Source: Sapria himalayana
Taxonomy: Eukaryota > Streptophyta > Magnoliopsida > Malpighiales > Rafflesiaceae
Assembly: GCA_029783825.1 (NCBI GenBank)
Contig: JAREIK010002975.1
Location: forward strand, 113,417-177,416
Length of the DNA: 64,000 bases
Reading direction: 5' to 3'
A model generated the notes under the pieces. That model saw nothing but the letters and a program-made list of their open reading frames with translations, was not told the DNA's origin and did no database searches. A program made the translations under genes and the position numbers. The stretch's first letter is position 1. Each line of letters starts with the position of its first letter. This document shows positions 48,255-58,234 of this stretch, piece by piece.

Positions 48255-50935
48255 ATGAGCTCAGATCGTCACTAGATATACAAAAGGGTTATTAATGGAT
48301 TTTTGAATAAAGATTTTTTGATTGGGATTGAAACATTCATCAATTTTGCATGTAGTCAATCGAGATTGAAGGATGAAGAAAAAATTAAGTATCCATGTAA
48401 TCATCAAAAGTGTCAGAATATCCTTTTTTGTGATGCAAACACTATAAGATATCATTTGGCAAAATATGGCTTTGTGACAAATTATTTTGTTTGGATTTAT
48501 CACGAGGAAAGTACAAAGGCTCTTAATATTGACCAAAATGAGGGTATTGAATTGTTTGCTTGTGGTGAAGAATCATCAAACACATACCATATAATGATCA
48601 TGGAAGCTAGCTGGTCCTAACTTCAATATGGATTACATAGATGAACTATCTATTCCTAAAGCTTAGAAATTTAATGAAATGCTTAAAGTTGTAGATAAAG
48701 AGTTGTGGCATGATGTAAAACACATTCGCAATTGTCACTTGTGGGTCGACAAATGAGCATTAAGTCAGAAAATCATATATCTGAGAAATTATTTGATCAG
48801 GTGACAGAATTGATGAAAGAGATTATTTCGGATAATGAATTGATAACTAACAAATTTTACAATACTAAGAAGTTACTACGAGGAATGAGTCTACCAATGG
48901 AAAAAATTGATTATTGTTTAAATGTATGCATGTTATAATGGGGCAGTGATAGTGATTTAATTAGTTGTAAGTTTTATGGCCATCCTCGATTTAGGAAGGC
49001 ACATCGTGCTATAGAAACTCGAAAAGAATTGAAGATTGTCTTTAAGAAGATGTATTATATTCCATTAATTCCTCGATTACAGAGACTATATGCATCAAAT
49101 GCTATAGCAAATGATATGATGTGGCATTCCGAGCATGAGGTTGAAGAAGGGGTAATACGTCATCCATCAGATTCACATGCTTGGAAGCATTTAATTATAT
49201 ACATTAAGATTTTGCAGCAGAAAGTCCAAATGTGACATGCTGGATGTTTTCTTATAGCCTTTTTTAGAGTTAAATCATTTATGGGATGTTGGCGTGAATA
49301 CATATAATATATCAAAGAAGAAAATTTTCATTATGCGGGCAGCCCTTATCTGGACGGTATGTGACTTTTCTACATATTCAATGTAGTCTGACTGGAGTAC
49401 TACAGGACGATTCACATCCCCATATTGCATGACAAATTCTGATGTATTTACCCTCAAATTTAGTGGTAAATAGTCATGGTTTGATAACCATCGTAAGTAT
49501 CTACCTATGAATCATCCATTTCAAAGAAATAGAACTACATTTCAAAAAAATAAACTATGAATAAAGTTGCCCCAGCAGTTCATTCAGGAGATGAAATTAT
49601 TACAGAGATTCATAGTTTGGGTTTGAAGAATGTAACTGAAAATGATGCTACTAGAAGTAATGGACCAATAGGAAAATTATTTTGCTGGAAGAAATGTAGT
49701 ATATTTTGGGACTTACCCTATTGGAAGTCGAATTTAATTCGTCATAACTTAGATTTTTTGCATATTGAAAAAAATATTTTTGACAATGTTTTCAACACTA
49801 TCCTTAATGTAGACGAAAAGATAAAACACACTTTAAAATCAAGACAAGAGTTGAATGATTACTGTTAGTATCCTGAATTGAAACTGAATAAGGAAATAGT
49901 AAATTTCTCTAAAGCTTGCTACACACTTGATAAGAAGGCAGGATATATATTGCGTGAATGGTTTAATATTTTGAAATTTCTTGATGGATGTGTCAAATAT
50001 TGGTAGATGCATGGATATGAATAATCTTAAGTTATTTGGAATGAAAAGTCATTACTGTCATGTATTTATGCAGAGATTAATACCAATTATATTCTGTGAA
50101 TTACTTCCACTAAGTGTTTGGAAGGTCCTTACAGAACTAGGTTTGTTTTTCAAATAGCTAACTGCAACCACAATCAAAATAGATGACATGGTGAGGCTAA
50201 ATGATATTCCACTTATTTTTTGAAAGCTTGAACATATATTCCCACCGAGTTTTTTTGACTCAATGGAGCATTTTCTTGTCCATTTGGCATATGAAGCAAA
50301 GATTGCAGGGTCAGTGCAATTCAGGTGGATGTATCCTTTTGAGAGGTAAATACATATAATTTGTTGCGTTTTATTTTTTCATACATTAAGTAATATTGTA
50401 ATTTAATCAAATTGAAACCTAACATTGTGGTGGTAGGTATCTTGGCAAGTTGAAATTGAATGTTAGAAACAATGCAAAAGTTGAAGGTTTAATTCGCAAT
50501 GCATATTTAATATAAGAAGCATCATCATTTTGTTCTTATTATTTTGATGATAATGTCAATACAAAGAATAGAAATGTGACGTGGAATTATGAAGGTCATG
50601 TGATGGTAGAAAGAAGGAGCGAGTGTACGGGATTGGCTCTAAGGGAGTGGCATTTTGTTGTAACAGTCATGCTTCAAATTCATCTGTGTCAGCAATGGTG
50701 GATGAGGCGATCAAACAACAAGTATTGGAAACAAATGAACGTATAATAGATATGGAGACCAAAATGAAAAAGAAGGATGAGCAGATAACTAATTTGATGG
50801 AAGAAATGTAAGAAATTAAAAAAATTAAAAAAGCAATACAGTAATAGATGTCCTATATGGAGTCACAGTTAGTGGCATTGGTCCATCAGAGAGCATTCAG
50901 AGATCCACCTTTGAATCCTCCTAGGAGAGGCTAGC
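48255..50935 (+). pseudogene. CACTA transposase (TNP2 type), heavily decayed
   Basis: The likely start ATG at 48,255 gives MSSDRH, then TAG at codon 7 where the family has Trp. The transposase-associated domain follows (KYPCNHQKCQN, RYHLAKYGFV, VWIYHEES). After a frameshift near 48,615 comes FDQVTELMKEII, LLRGMSLPMEKI, then the core (WGSDSDL, CKFYGHPRFRK, MYYIPLIPRLQRLYAS, MMWHSEHEVEEG, HPSDSHAWKH). Next are MRAALIWTVCDF, FWDLPYWKSNLIRHNLDF-type and HIEKNIFDNV words. The DUF4218-like part reads NLKLFGMKSHYCHVFMQRLI, PPSFFDSMEHFLVHLA and FRWMYPFER. An intron follows and then RYLGKLKL. The C-terminus is a Lys/Glu coiled coil ending PLNPPRRG at about 50,933. At least eight stops or frameshifts are visible, so it cannot make transposase. 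Confidence 0.92.
50346..50436 (+). other. Intron of the CACTA transposase
   Basis: GTAAATAC at 50,346 and GGTGGTAG ending at 50,436 split the Arg codon between MYPFE and RYLGKL. The joined reading restores the family's continuous MYPFERYLG word, so splice sites are well supported. The intron is 91 bp. Confidence 0.85.
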
Positions 50936-51310
50936 ATTCCCTATAAATTATGAGGATGTTTGAGTATGAAATTTTTTCTGAACTGTTATTTATTTTTGTC
51001 TGTGTAACAAATAATTATGATAATTTTTTGAAGATTTCAAGTTTTTTTTATTCTGGTTTTGTTCTTTTCTTTTCCAATAAATCAAATTATGAATATTTGC
51101 AAGACACATTATGTGAGAAGAAAATAAAAAATTTTGATTCAAAGCATTCAGACATTACCATGGTCCTTCCAATGCATGAGTCCCATATTTACCGATTTCA
51201 GGTTTATCAAAAATAGGGCTAGCTTATCTTATCTTTATTATTCTAAAAATATTTTATTCATAATTGCTCTCTCTTCATCTCTAACCATAATTGCTGGACA
51301 CCTTTTGGAT
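50936..51310 (+). other. 3' flank of the CACTA transposase
   Basis: Ordinary AT-rich DNA with an open but featureless frame. Probably transposase 3' UTR. Confidence 0.4.
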
Positions 51311-51459
51311 TTTTGTTGTAGCGATATGACAATCAACTTTTATTTGTGTTTGTTCATGCCTATAAAATTTGTTTTTATATATCTGTGAATATGTTTTTGT
51401 GTCTCTGAATTTTTTGGGTAGAGTTATAGCCTCTTATAGGTATGTAAAATCTTATATTT

Positions 51460-51845
51460 AGTAGCAGCGGTGGTGGTAGTGGCGGTAGCAGAAGCGGCAA
51501 GGGCGGCAGCAGCGAAAGTGGCAATGGCAGCAGTAGTGGCAACAATAGCAGTAGCGGCAAATGCGACATCACCGGCTGCAGAGACATCTACGGCATGAGC
51601 GGCCGCAGCAGCATCAGCTGCTCCGGCAGCTATAGAGGCAGCAGTGGTGGCGGCGGTGGCAACAGCGGCAGCATTGGTAGCTATTGTAGCATAGTCGGCA
51701 GTAGTTGCGGCAGCACCGGCAGTGGCATCAATAGTTGTGGCAAAAGAAGCAGTGGTTGTGGTATTGGCAGCAGCCGTGATAGCAGCAGCTGCTACAGGAG
51801 TGGCAGCGGTAGTGAGAGTAGTAGCAACGACAACAAATGCGGTAT
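51460..51845. repeat. GCN trinucleotide tract, cassette unit 1
   Basis: About 128 triplets of the GCA, GCG, GTA, ACA and ATA type, the longest tract in the window. It is open on both strands (143 codons Ala/Thr-rich on minus, Ser/Gly-rich on plus) because of the triplet structure. Confidence 0.8.
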
Positions 51846-52034
51846 ATACATACATATATAGTTAGTATATACGTACATATAATACTATAGTATTTTATGT
51901 ACATATATACTGAGTATATATATGTACCCAGTATATATGTACACATAATTCTACAGATTATATGTACATATACTACAGTAATATATGTACGAGTTATAAT
52001 GCTAGAATATATGTACATATTTACTGTAGCAATA

Positions 52035-52320
52035 TATATTTATCAAAACATAGTTTTATTTATTTATTTTGATTTGATTTGGTGGTTTGAATTTCGTACA
52101 GATATGGTCCCACATTGGTTCCTATACGAAGCATGTAAAGCAAGGACATTTTTCAACAAACATGAAGCACCGTGACTTGGACAGCATTTTCACAGCTAAA
52201 AATTGGTGATCGGAGGAGTATTGGGAGAGAAAGCAACATCATTGTATTGATAGATTATACTTTATGCACAGTCAGTAGATACATTGATAAATAAGATGTA
52301 ATATAATTTTATTATTTTTT
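52035..52320 (+). repeat. Conserved 290-bp module, copy 5 (F unit 1)
   Basis: It shows ATGGTCCCACATTGGTTCC, GACTTGGACAGCATTTTC and ATTATACTTTATGCAC, slightly more diverged than the copy in D. Confidence 0.75.
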
Positions 52321-52599
52321 TGTTTTGGTAATTTAAAATATTGTATTAGAATAAGTTATTGAATGATTTTTTTATAATTTAAAATTTTCAATTATAGTTT
52401 CTATTTTTATTAAATTTAATTTTAAAATATTAAATTATTTTTTTAAATTTTTGTTGAAAATGTATGACATTCAACTGTAATTTTTGTTTGTTCATGTCTA
52501 TAATAACTATTTTTATATATCTGTGAATATGCTTGTGTTTCTCTATAAAATTTGGGTAGAGTTTTAGCCTATTATAGGTATGTAAAAGGCTATTATCAT

Positions 52600-52825
52600 C
52601 AGTGGTAGCCACGGCAAGTAGCGGTTGAGGCGACGGCAGGAGTAGCGGCGACGGCAACAATAGCAGCAGCGGCGGCGTAGTGGCGTCGGCGGCAGTAATG
52701 GTTGTGGCTACGGCAGTAGCAGTTGAGGCGGTAGTGGCGACAACAGCAGTGGTATTGGCAGTGACAGCGGCAACGACAGTAGAGGCAGGAGCTGCGGTGG
52801 GAGCATCAGCAACAACACCAAATGA
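52600..52825. repeat. GCN trinucleotide tract, cassette unit 2
   Basis: About 75 triplets of the GGC, GTA, GCG and ACA type with more phase breaks than unit 1. Confidence 0.75.
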
Positions 52826-53014
52826 GATATATATGTACGAATAAAGTTAGTATATACATACATTTAATACTGTAGTATTTTATGTACGTATATACTGAGT
52901 TTATTTGTACTTAGTTTATATGTATACAGAATAGTATTGTTTATATGTACATATACTGCAGTAATATATTTACGAGTGAGAAGCTAGTATATATAGACAT
53001 ATATACTATAGAAT

Positions 53015-53290
53015 TATATTTGTATCAAAACATAACTTTTTTTGTTAATTTGATTAAGTTGTTTAAATTATTTACAGATATGATACCGCATTGTTCCTCA
53101 TACAAAGCTTCTATTAGTGATGGGATTTTTCACTTGACAATATGTGCCGTGACTCGGACAGCTTTGTCGCAGTATAAAAATGATTATCGGAGGATCAGAG
53201 GGAGAGAAAGCAACGTTAATGAATAGATATATTATACTTTATGTACTATCGGTAGATATATTGATGAATAATATCATAAAAAAGTTTGTT
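53015..53290 (+). repeat. Conserved 290-bp module, copy 6 (F unit 2)
   Basis: It shows ATGATACCGCATTGTTCC, GACTCGGACAGCTTTGTCG and ATTATACTTTATGTAC. It is the module nearest the 3' end, equivalent to the ones at 1,000 and 4,200. Confidence 0.75.
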
Positions 53291-53469
53291 ATTTTTTTGT
53301 TTTAATAATGTAAAATATTGAATTTACATAAAGATTATAAATGATTTATTCTTTGTTTATTATAAATTATTTATAGTTTCAATTTTTATTTAATCTGATA
53401 TAAAAATATTAAATTATTTAATTAAAAAAATTGAAAAATTTTTAAATTTTGAAATTATTTTTGAAATTA

Positions 53470-53917
53470 AAATGGCCATGGAAAATTCCATTGATAAATT
53501 AGCAAGGGAAAATTCTTTTCTTAAATTAGCTAGGGAATTTCCCTAGCTAATTTAGCTAGGGAAATATTAAATTTAGCGACGGATATTCCGTCGCTAAATT
53601 TATTTGCTATGGACTATATCCGTCGCTAAAATTTATAGACCAGCCCTTTACCTCAAGAATCATCCGTCGTTATTTTTGTTTAGTGATGGAATATATCGTT
53701 TATCTTTATAATTTAGCTATGAAATTTATTTGTTAGCAAGGAATTTTTCTGTCGCTAACTTTTTAGCTAGGGACACTTCTGTCGCTAAATATAGCAAGAA
53801 GCACTTTAGATAGGAAACCAATCCATCGGTAATCCATCGCTATATCATGTTTAGAGATGGAAAATGCTCATTTAGCTAGGGAATTGTCCCTAGCTATATG
53901 TGATTTTTCTTGTAGTG
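53470..53917 (+). repeat. 3' subterminal repeats and terminus of copy F
   Basis: TTAGCTAGGGAAATTTCCCTAGCTAA-type palindromic words and TTAGCGACGG-type words lead into AAATGCTCATTTAGCTAGGG and the terminal TTTTTCTTGTAGTG. The last 40 bases match the end of copy A (1,979-2,018) with few changes. Confidence 0.85.
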
Positions 53918-54001
53918 CAAGCGGGGAAAACCTTTCAAAGCAAACATAATATGGCACACTTTGAAGAGTTTCCATTGACTTGAATGGTGTCAAGGACTTG
54001 G
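53918..54001. other. Short unique stretch right of copy F
   Basis: There are 84 bases between the transposon end and the start of the SPOC-gene duplication. The minus-strand frame runs on from the SPOC fragment through here (TPFKSMETLQSVPYYVCFE-type peptide), so it may be a further piece of the same gene. Confidence 0.4.
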
Positions 54002-54079
54002 TCAATGGACAATCAAGATTATCAAATTCACCACCAGAATATTTCTTGGGATCGAGACACAACATTCAGCATTTTTCCT

Positions 54080-54779
54080 CATGAAGAAAGAGAAGTATCA
54101 GAAGCAGTTCCAAAATCAAAGTCAGGAAGATCATCGTAATCATTTGCAGCCATTTCTTTTCTACCAGCATAACCTACTAAAAGTAAGGCACCCAGATGAA
54201 CATGAAAAGCTGCTCCAATGGTTTGCCTGCCAATTGTTGAAGTAGATTCGACTTGTCATAGCCTTGCAAATGCAGGGAGTGAGGATGAATCATAAATTGA
54301 AAAAATTTGGTATTGTTCTATAATTGAGAGAGAGTTGGGGACCAAAGATAGTCTATCGTAGAAAAGGCTGATGATCAGAACAAGGTTGACTCATCTGGAT
54401 ATTCATGGAATCGATGTTAGTGTTTCCAATAGCACCATGAAGGGATTAATCAGCTATCTTGCCTATTCTTTGAAAAGCATCAAGAGAGTTGCGAGGTTTG
54501 TCACTTAAAGAGGCAATCTAGCTCTCATATGCTTTAACAAATTAGGGTGATTATCATCGACAGTCATGCCCTTAAAAATATATGCTTAGGAAGTCTGGTG
54601 ATTATGGTATGGCTTCGAGGGTAGACATAAAGATCAATACTCTGTGAAAGTTGTGCAAAGCCAACTATCTCATCTTTCTTGTACCCTCTTGCAGCCTCTT
54701 TCATGCTTGCCGGTTCAGAGTTTGACTCTCTTCTAAATCTCTCATTAACATCCTTACATGTCAGGAATGACAGAGACAT
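54080..54779 (-). pseudogene. SPOC-domain protein fragment, copy 1
   Basis: Plant SPOC proteins of the PHD/TFIIS-SPOC type act in transcription regulation in the nucleus. The minus strand reads SMKEAARGYKKDEIVGFAQL, IDLYVYPRSHTIITRL and KHIF, which correspond to the conserved C-terminal half of the SPOC domain. A frameshift follows, then a linker (SDKPRNSLDAFQRIGKIA; SMNIQMSQPCSDHQPF) and an acidic tail (MAANDYDDLPDFDFGTASD) before TGA at about 54,085, where copy 2 has an Arg codon. Several stops break it. There is no upstream part (PHD finger or TFIIS domain) in the window. It may be a truncated duplicate or a transposon-captured fragment. Confidence 0.65.
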
Positions 54780-54784
54780 TCTAA

Positions 54785-55836
54785 TTCAATGATCAAAGAA
54801 TGCATATCATGTTTTCGTGTAAGCAAATAATGAGCAATGAAATGTAACTCACCATGACCATGGTACACAAACTCATGATGAATGATAGTGTTCGAACTTC
54901 GAAGAAGTAAAATAACTAGACATTAAAAAATAATATAGTTTCATTTTGATGAGTAAGGGTAGAAAGTGTTACCACAAATCAAATCTTCCTACATATAAGA
55001 TAAGCGATGAAGAGTAAGCATTAAATAATAAATATATAAACTACTTTAAGAGCTAGCACACTTTCTGGTGATTTGAAATCCATTAAACATTAAAAAGAAT
55101 AATCATTAAAAAAAACTTCACACTTTTATAAATATACAAGTGTTTAGATATAATGTTTTGTTTAAAATCTTTTTATAAATGTTACATATATATAATTATA
55201 TATTTGTAACACTTTTATAAATATAAAATAGTATATATATCACATTTACATAAACATTATAAATATTTTATATTTATATAAAAATTTATATGTTATATAA
55301 ATGTTTACAAAAAAGTATAAGTATTTTATATGTTATATAAATGTTATATAAAAAATATATAAATGGATCATTTTATGTAAATGGTGTAAGATATTTATAA
55401 ACATTTATACATATGTATACTATATAAATATAACAATATATGTTTATATAAACATATCAACATTTATATATAATGTAATATGTTTATATATATTAAAGTA
55501 TAGACATTTATATATAATATTATATGATTATATAAATGTATAAAAGTTTATAAATAATGTTATCTGTTTATAATATTTTGAGAAACAAAAAATAGAACCC
55601 ATAAACATTAATTTTGGTTTTCTTAAGTTACAGAAGCAGAAAACATTAAGCATAAATTTTTTTTTAAGTTACAAATGCAGAAAACTAAATGTACATTTTA
55701 TATTTAAAATCTATAAGCCCCTAATTTTTTAAACAATTAAATAACAAAGTTTACACTAACAATTTGTTATTTCATTAATGGCGGAGAGTTAACATCATAT
55801 AAGTGATGTGAAAATAGAAGAAAGAAGAAGAAAATT
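54785..55836. other. AT-rich flank inside duplication unit 1
   Basis: TATATAAACATTTATATA-type words dominate (55,180-55,560), with three AAGTTACAGAAGCAGAAAAC-type words nearby. It is possibly intron of the SPOC gene. No frame is seen. Confidence 0.4.
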
Positions 55837-56291
55837 GGAAAAAAATAAAAAAAATAAAAACTAAATATTCTGTATAAACCAAACTTTGCCATTGGTAATG
55901 AAATTGAGAAAGACAGAGAAATGTATATAATATTTTGAAGGAGAAGATCAATGATAATATTACTTGGCAACAAGAAGAGTCTGAATTTGTTGGTTGCTCA
56001 CATAGTCCAGTTTAACTTCTCCTCTCTTTCTTTTCGAAAGATTGAAAAAATGTTTTTGATTGAATATTCCTTAGCATTTTTTTTCACGGAATTAAGTGAT
56101 TGAATTTCCCTTTTTTTTATTTAAAAAAAAGAGAAAAATATACAAGTAAACTAAAATTATAAAAATTAAATATTTTAAATAAAAAAAATGAAATAGAGTT
56201 TCGTTAACCATAAATGATATTATTTCATAAATAAATTAATTAATAATATATAATAATAAAGTATTTGATTGATATATTTGATATATATATT
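55837..56291. other. Spacer between the two duplication units
   Basis: AT-rich with a purine-rich minus strand (55,840-55,970). Its first part may be a unit-1 extension missing from unit 2. No gene. Confidence 0.4.
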
Positions 56292-56369
56292 TCAATGAAC
56301 AATCAAGATTATCAAATTCACCACCAGAATATTTCTTGAGATCGAGTCGCAGCATTCAGCATTTTTCCT

Positions 56370-57060
56370 CGTGAAGAAAGAGAAGTATCAGAAGCAGTTC
56401 CAAAATCAAATTTAGGAAGATCATCGTAATAATTTACAGCCATTTCTTTTCTACCAATATAACCTAATGAAAGTAAGGCACCCAGATGAACATGAGGAGC
56501 TGCTCCAATGGTTTGCCTGCCAATTGTTGAAGTAGTTTCAACTGGTCATAGTCTTGCAAATGCAGGGAGTGAGGATGAATCATAAATTGAAGAAATTTGG
56601 GATTGTTCTATCATTGAGAGAGTGTTGGTGAGCCAAAGATAGTCTATCATAGAAAAAGGCTGATGATCAGAACTAGGTTGACTCATCTGGATATTCATGG
56701 AATCGATGTCAGTGTTTCCAATAGCACCATGAAGAGATTAATCAGCAATCTTGCCTATTCTTTGAGAAGCATCAAGAGAGTTGCGAGGTTTGTCACTTAA
56801 AGAGGCAATCTAGCTCTCATATGCTTTAATAATTTCGGGTGACAGTCATGCCCTTAAAAAATATATGCTTAGGAAGTCTGGTGATTATGGTATGGCTTCA
56901 AGGGTAGACATAAAGATCAATACTCTGTGAAAGTTGTGCAAAGCCAACTCTCTCATCTTTCTTGTACCATCTTGTAGCCTCTTTCATGCTTGCCGGTTCA
57001 GAGTTTGAATCTATTCTAAATCTCTCTTTAACATCCTAATATGTCAGGAATGACAGAGAC
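56370..57060 (-). pseudogene. SPOC-domain protein fragment, copy 2
   Basis: It has the same order of peptide blocks as copy 1. The acidic tail reads YYDDLPKFDFGTASDTSLSS and continues through an Arg codon where copy 1 has a stop, so the two copies decayed independently after duplication. The SPOC part has its own changes (for example in the segment around 56,990-57,020). Confidence 0.6.
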
Positions 57061-58221
57061 ATTCTAATTCAATTATCAAAGAATGCATATCATGTTTTCG
57101 TGTAAGCAAATAATGAGCAATGAAATGTAACTCACCATGACCATGGTACACAAACTCATGATGAATGATAGGGTTCGAAGAAGTAAAATAACTAGACATT
57201 ATAAATGATATAGTTTCATTTTGTAGAATAAGGGTAGAAAGTGTTACCACAAATCAAATGCTCCTACATATAATATAAGCGATGAAGAGTAAGCATTAAA
57301 CAATAAATATATAAACAACTTTAAGAGCTAGCACACTTTCTGGTGATTTGAAATCCATTAAACATTAAAAACAATAATCATTAAAAAAAACTTCACACTT
57401 TTATAAATATACAAGTGTTTAGATATAATGTTTTGTTTAAAATCTTTTTATAAATGTTACATATATATAATAATATATTTGTAACACTTTTATAAATATT
57501 ATATAGTATACATATCATATTTATATAAACATTATAAATATTATATATTTATATAAACATTATAAATATTATATATTTATATAAAAATTTATATATTATA
57601 TAAATATTTACAAAAATGTATAGATATTTTATATGTTATATAAATGTTATATAAAACAATATATAAATGGATCGTTTTATGTAAATGGTGTAAAATATTT
57701 ATAAATATTTATACATATGTATAAATATTTATATATAAAAATATATGTTTATATAAACATATCAATGTTTATATATAATGTAATATGTTTATCTATATTA
57801 AAGTATAGACATTTATATATAATGTCATATGATTATATAAATGTATAAAAGTTTATAAATAATGTTATCTATTTATAATATGTTTGGAGACAAAAAAATA
57901 GAACCTATAAACATTGATTTTGTTTTTTCTTAAGTTACAGAAGCAGAAAACATAAGCATACTTTTTTTATTAAGTAATAGAAGCAGAAAACATTAAATAT
58001 AATTTTTTTTATTATATTACAGAAGCAGAAAATATTAAGCATAATTTTTTTTTAAGTTACAAAAGTAGAAAACGAAATGTACATTTTATATTTAAAATCT
58101 ATAAAACTGTAATTTTTTAAACAGTTAAAGAACAAAGTTTATACTAACCATTTGCTGTTTCATTAATGGCATAGAGTTAACATCATATAAATGATGTGAA
58201 AATAGAAGAAAGAAGAATAAA
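57061..58221. other. AT-rich flank inside duplication unit 2
   Basis: It is the same TATATAAAC-rich DNA as in unit 1, with small local duplications (for example ATATTATATATTTATATAAAC repeated near 57,530-57,590) that unit 1 lacks. Confidence 0.4.
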
Positions 58222-58234
58222 ATTTCATATTATT

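Larger units (their letters stand above)
51311..53470 (+). repeat. Tandem duplication of the 3' cassette in copy F
   Basis: Unit 1 (51,311-52,446) and unit 2 (52,447-about 53,470) each run: TATGACA-TCAACT word, TATATATCTGTGAATATG, GGGTAGAGTT-TAGCCT, TATAGGTATGTAAAA, GCN tract, TATATAC patch, 290-bp module, AT-rich end. The period is about 1.14 kb. Unit 2 ends in the subterminal repeats. Confidence 0.75.
41270..53917 (+). mobile_element. CACTA (En/Spm-type) transposon copy F, near full length, 12.6 kb
   Basis: The left terminus CACTACAAGAAAAATT (41,270) and the right terminus AAAAATCAC-type mirror TGATTTTTCTTGTAGTG (to 53,917) are the standard inverted CACTA ends. Inside are subterminal repeats at both ends, a decayed TNP2 transposase in plus orientation, and a duplicated 3' cassette. 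The length fits autonomous plant CACTA elements. The 3 bp outside the ends differ (AAT left, CAA right), so no target duplication survives, or the two ends were brought together by rearrangement. The left flank is TAGA array and the right flank is a SPOC-gene fragment, which also points to rearrangement. Confidence 0.85.
54002..55836 (-). repeat. Segmental duplication, unit 1 (SPOC-gene fragment plus AT-rich flank)
   Basis: It matches 56,292-58,221 in the same orientation almost throughout; unit 2 is longer by short indels in the AT-rich part. Both units hold the C-terminal part of a SPOC-domain gene (minus strand) followed by about 1.1 kb of TATATAAAC-rich DNA. Unit 2 is slightly better preserved in the coding part. 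Confidence 0.85.
56292..58221 (-). repeat. Segmental duplication, unit 2
   Basis: This is the second copy, offset 2,290 bp at the left edge. The left breakpoint (TCAATGAACAATCAAGATT) equals TCAATGGACAATCAAGATT in unit 1. The right edge is at AGAAAGAAGAA (55,836 / 58,221). Confidence 0.85.

Noticed and set aside
51424..51861. Ala/Thr-rich and Ser/Gly-rich proteins encoded by the GCN tracts, also at 6,511-6,934 and 28,221-28,836
   Set aside because: Open on both strands because of triplet repetition; peptides are not conserved between copies.
41267..53920. Three-base target duplication for CACTA copy F
   Set aside because: Left flank AAT and right flank CAA do not match, so I do not claim one.
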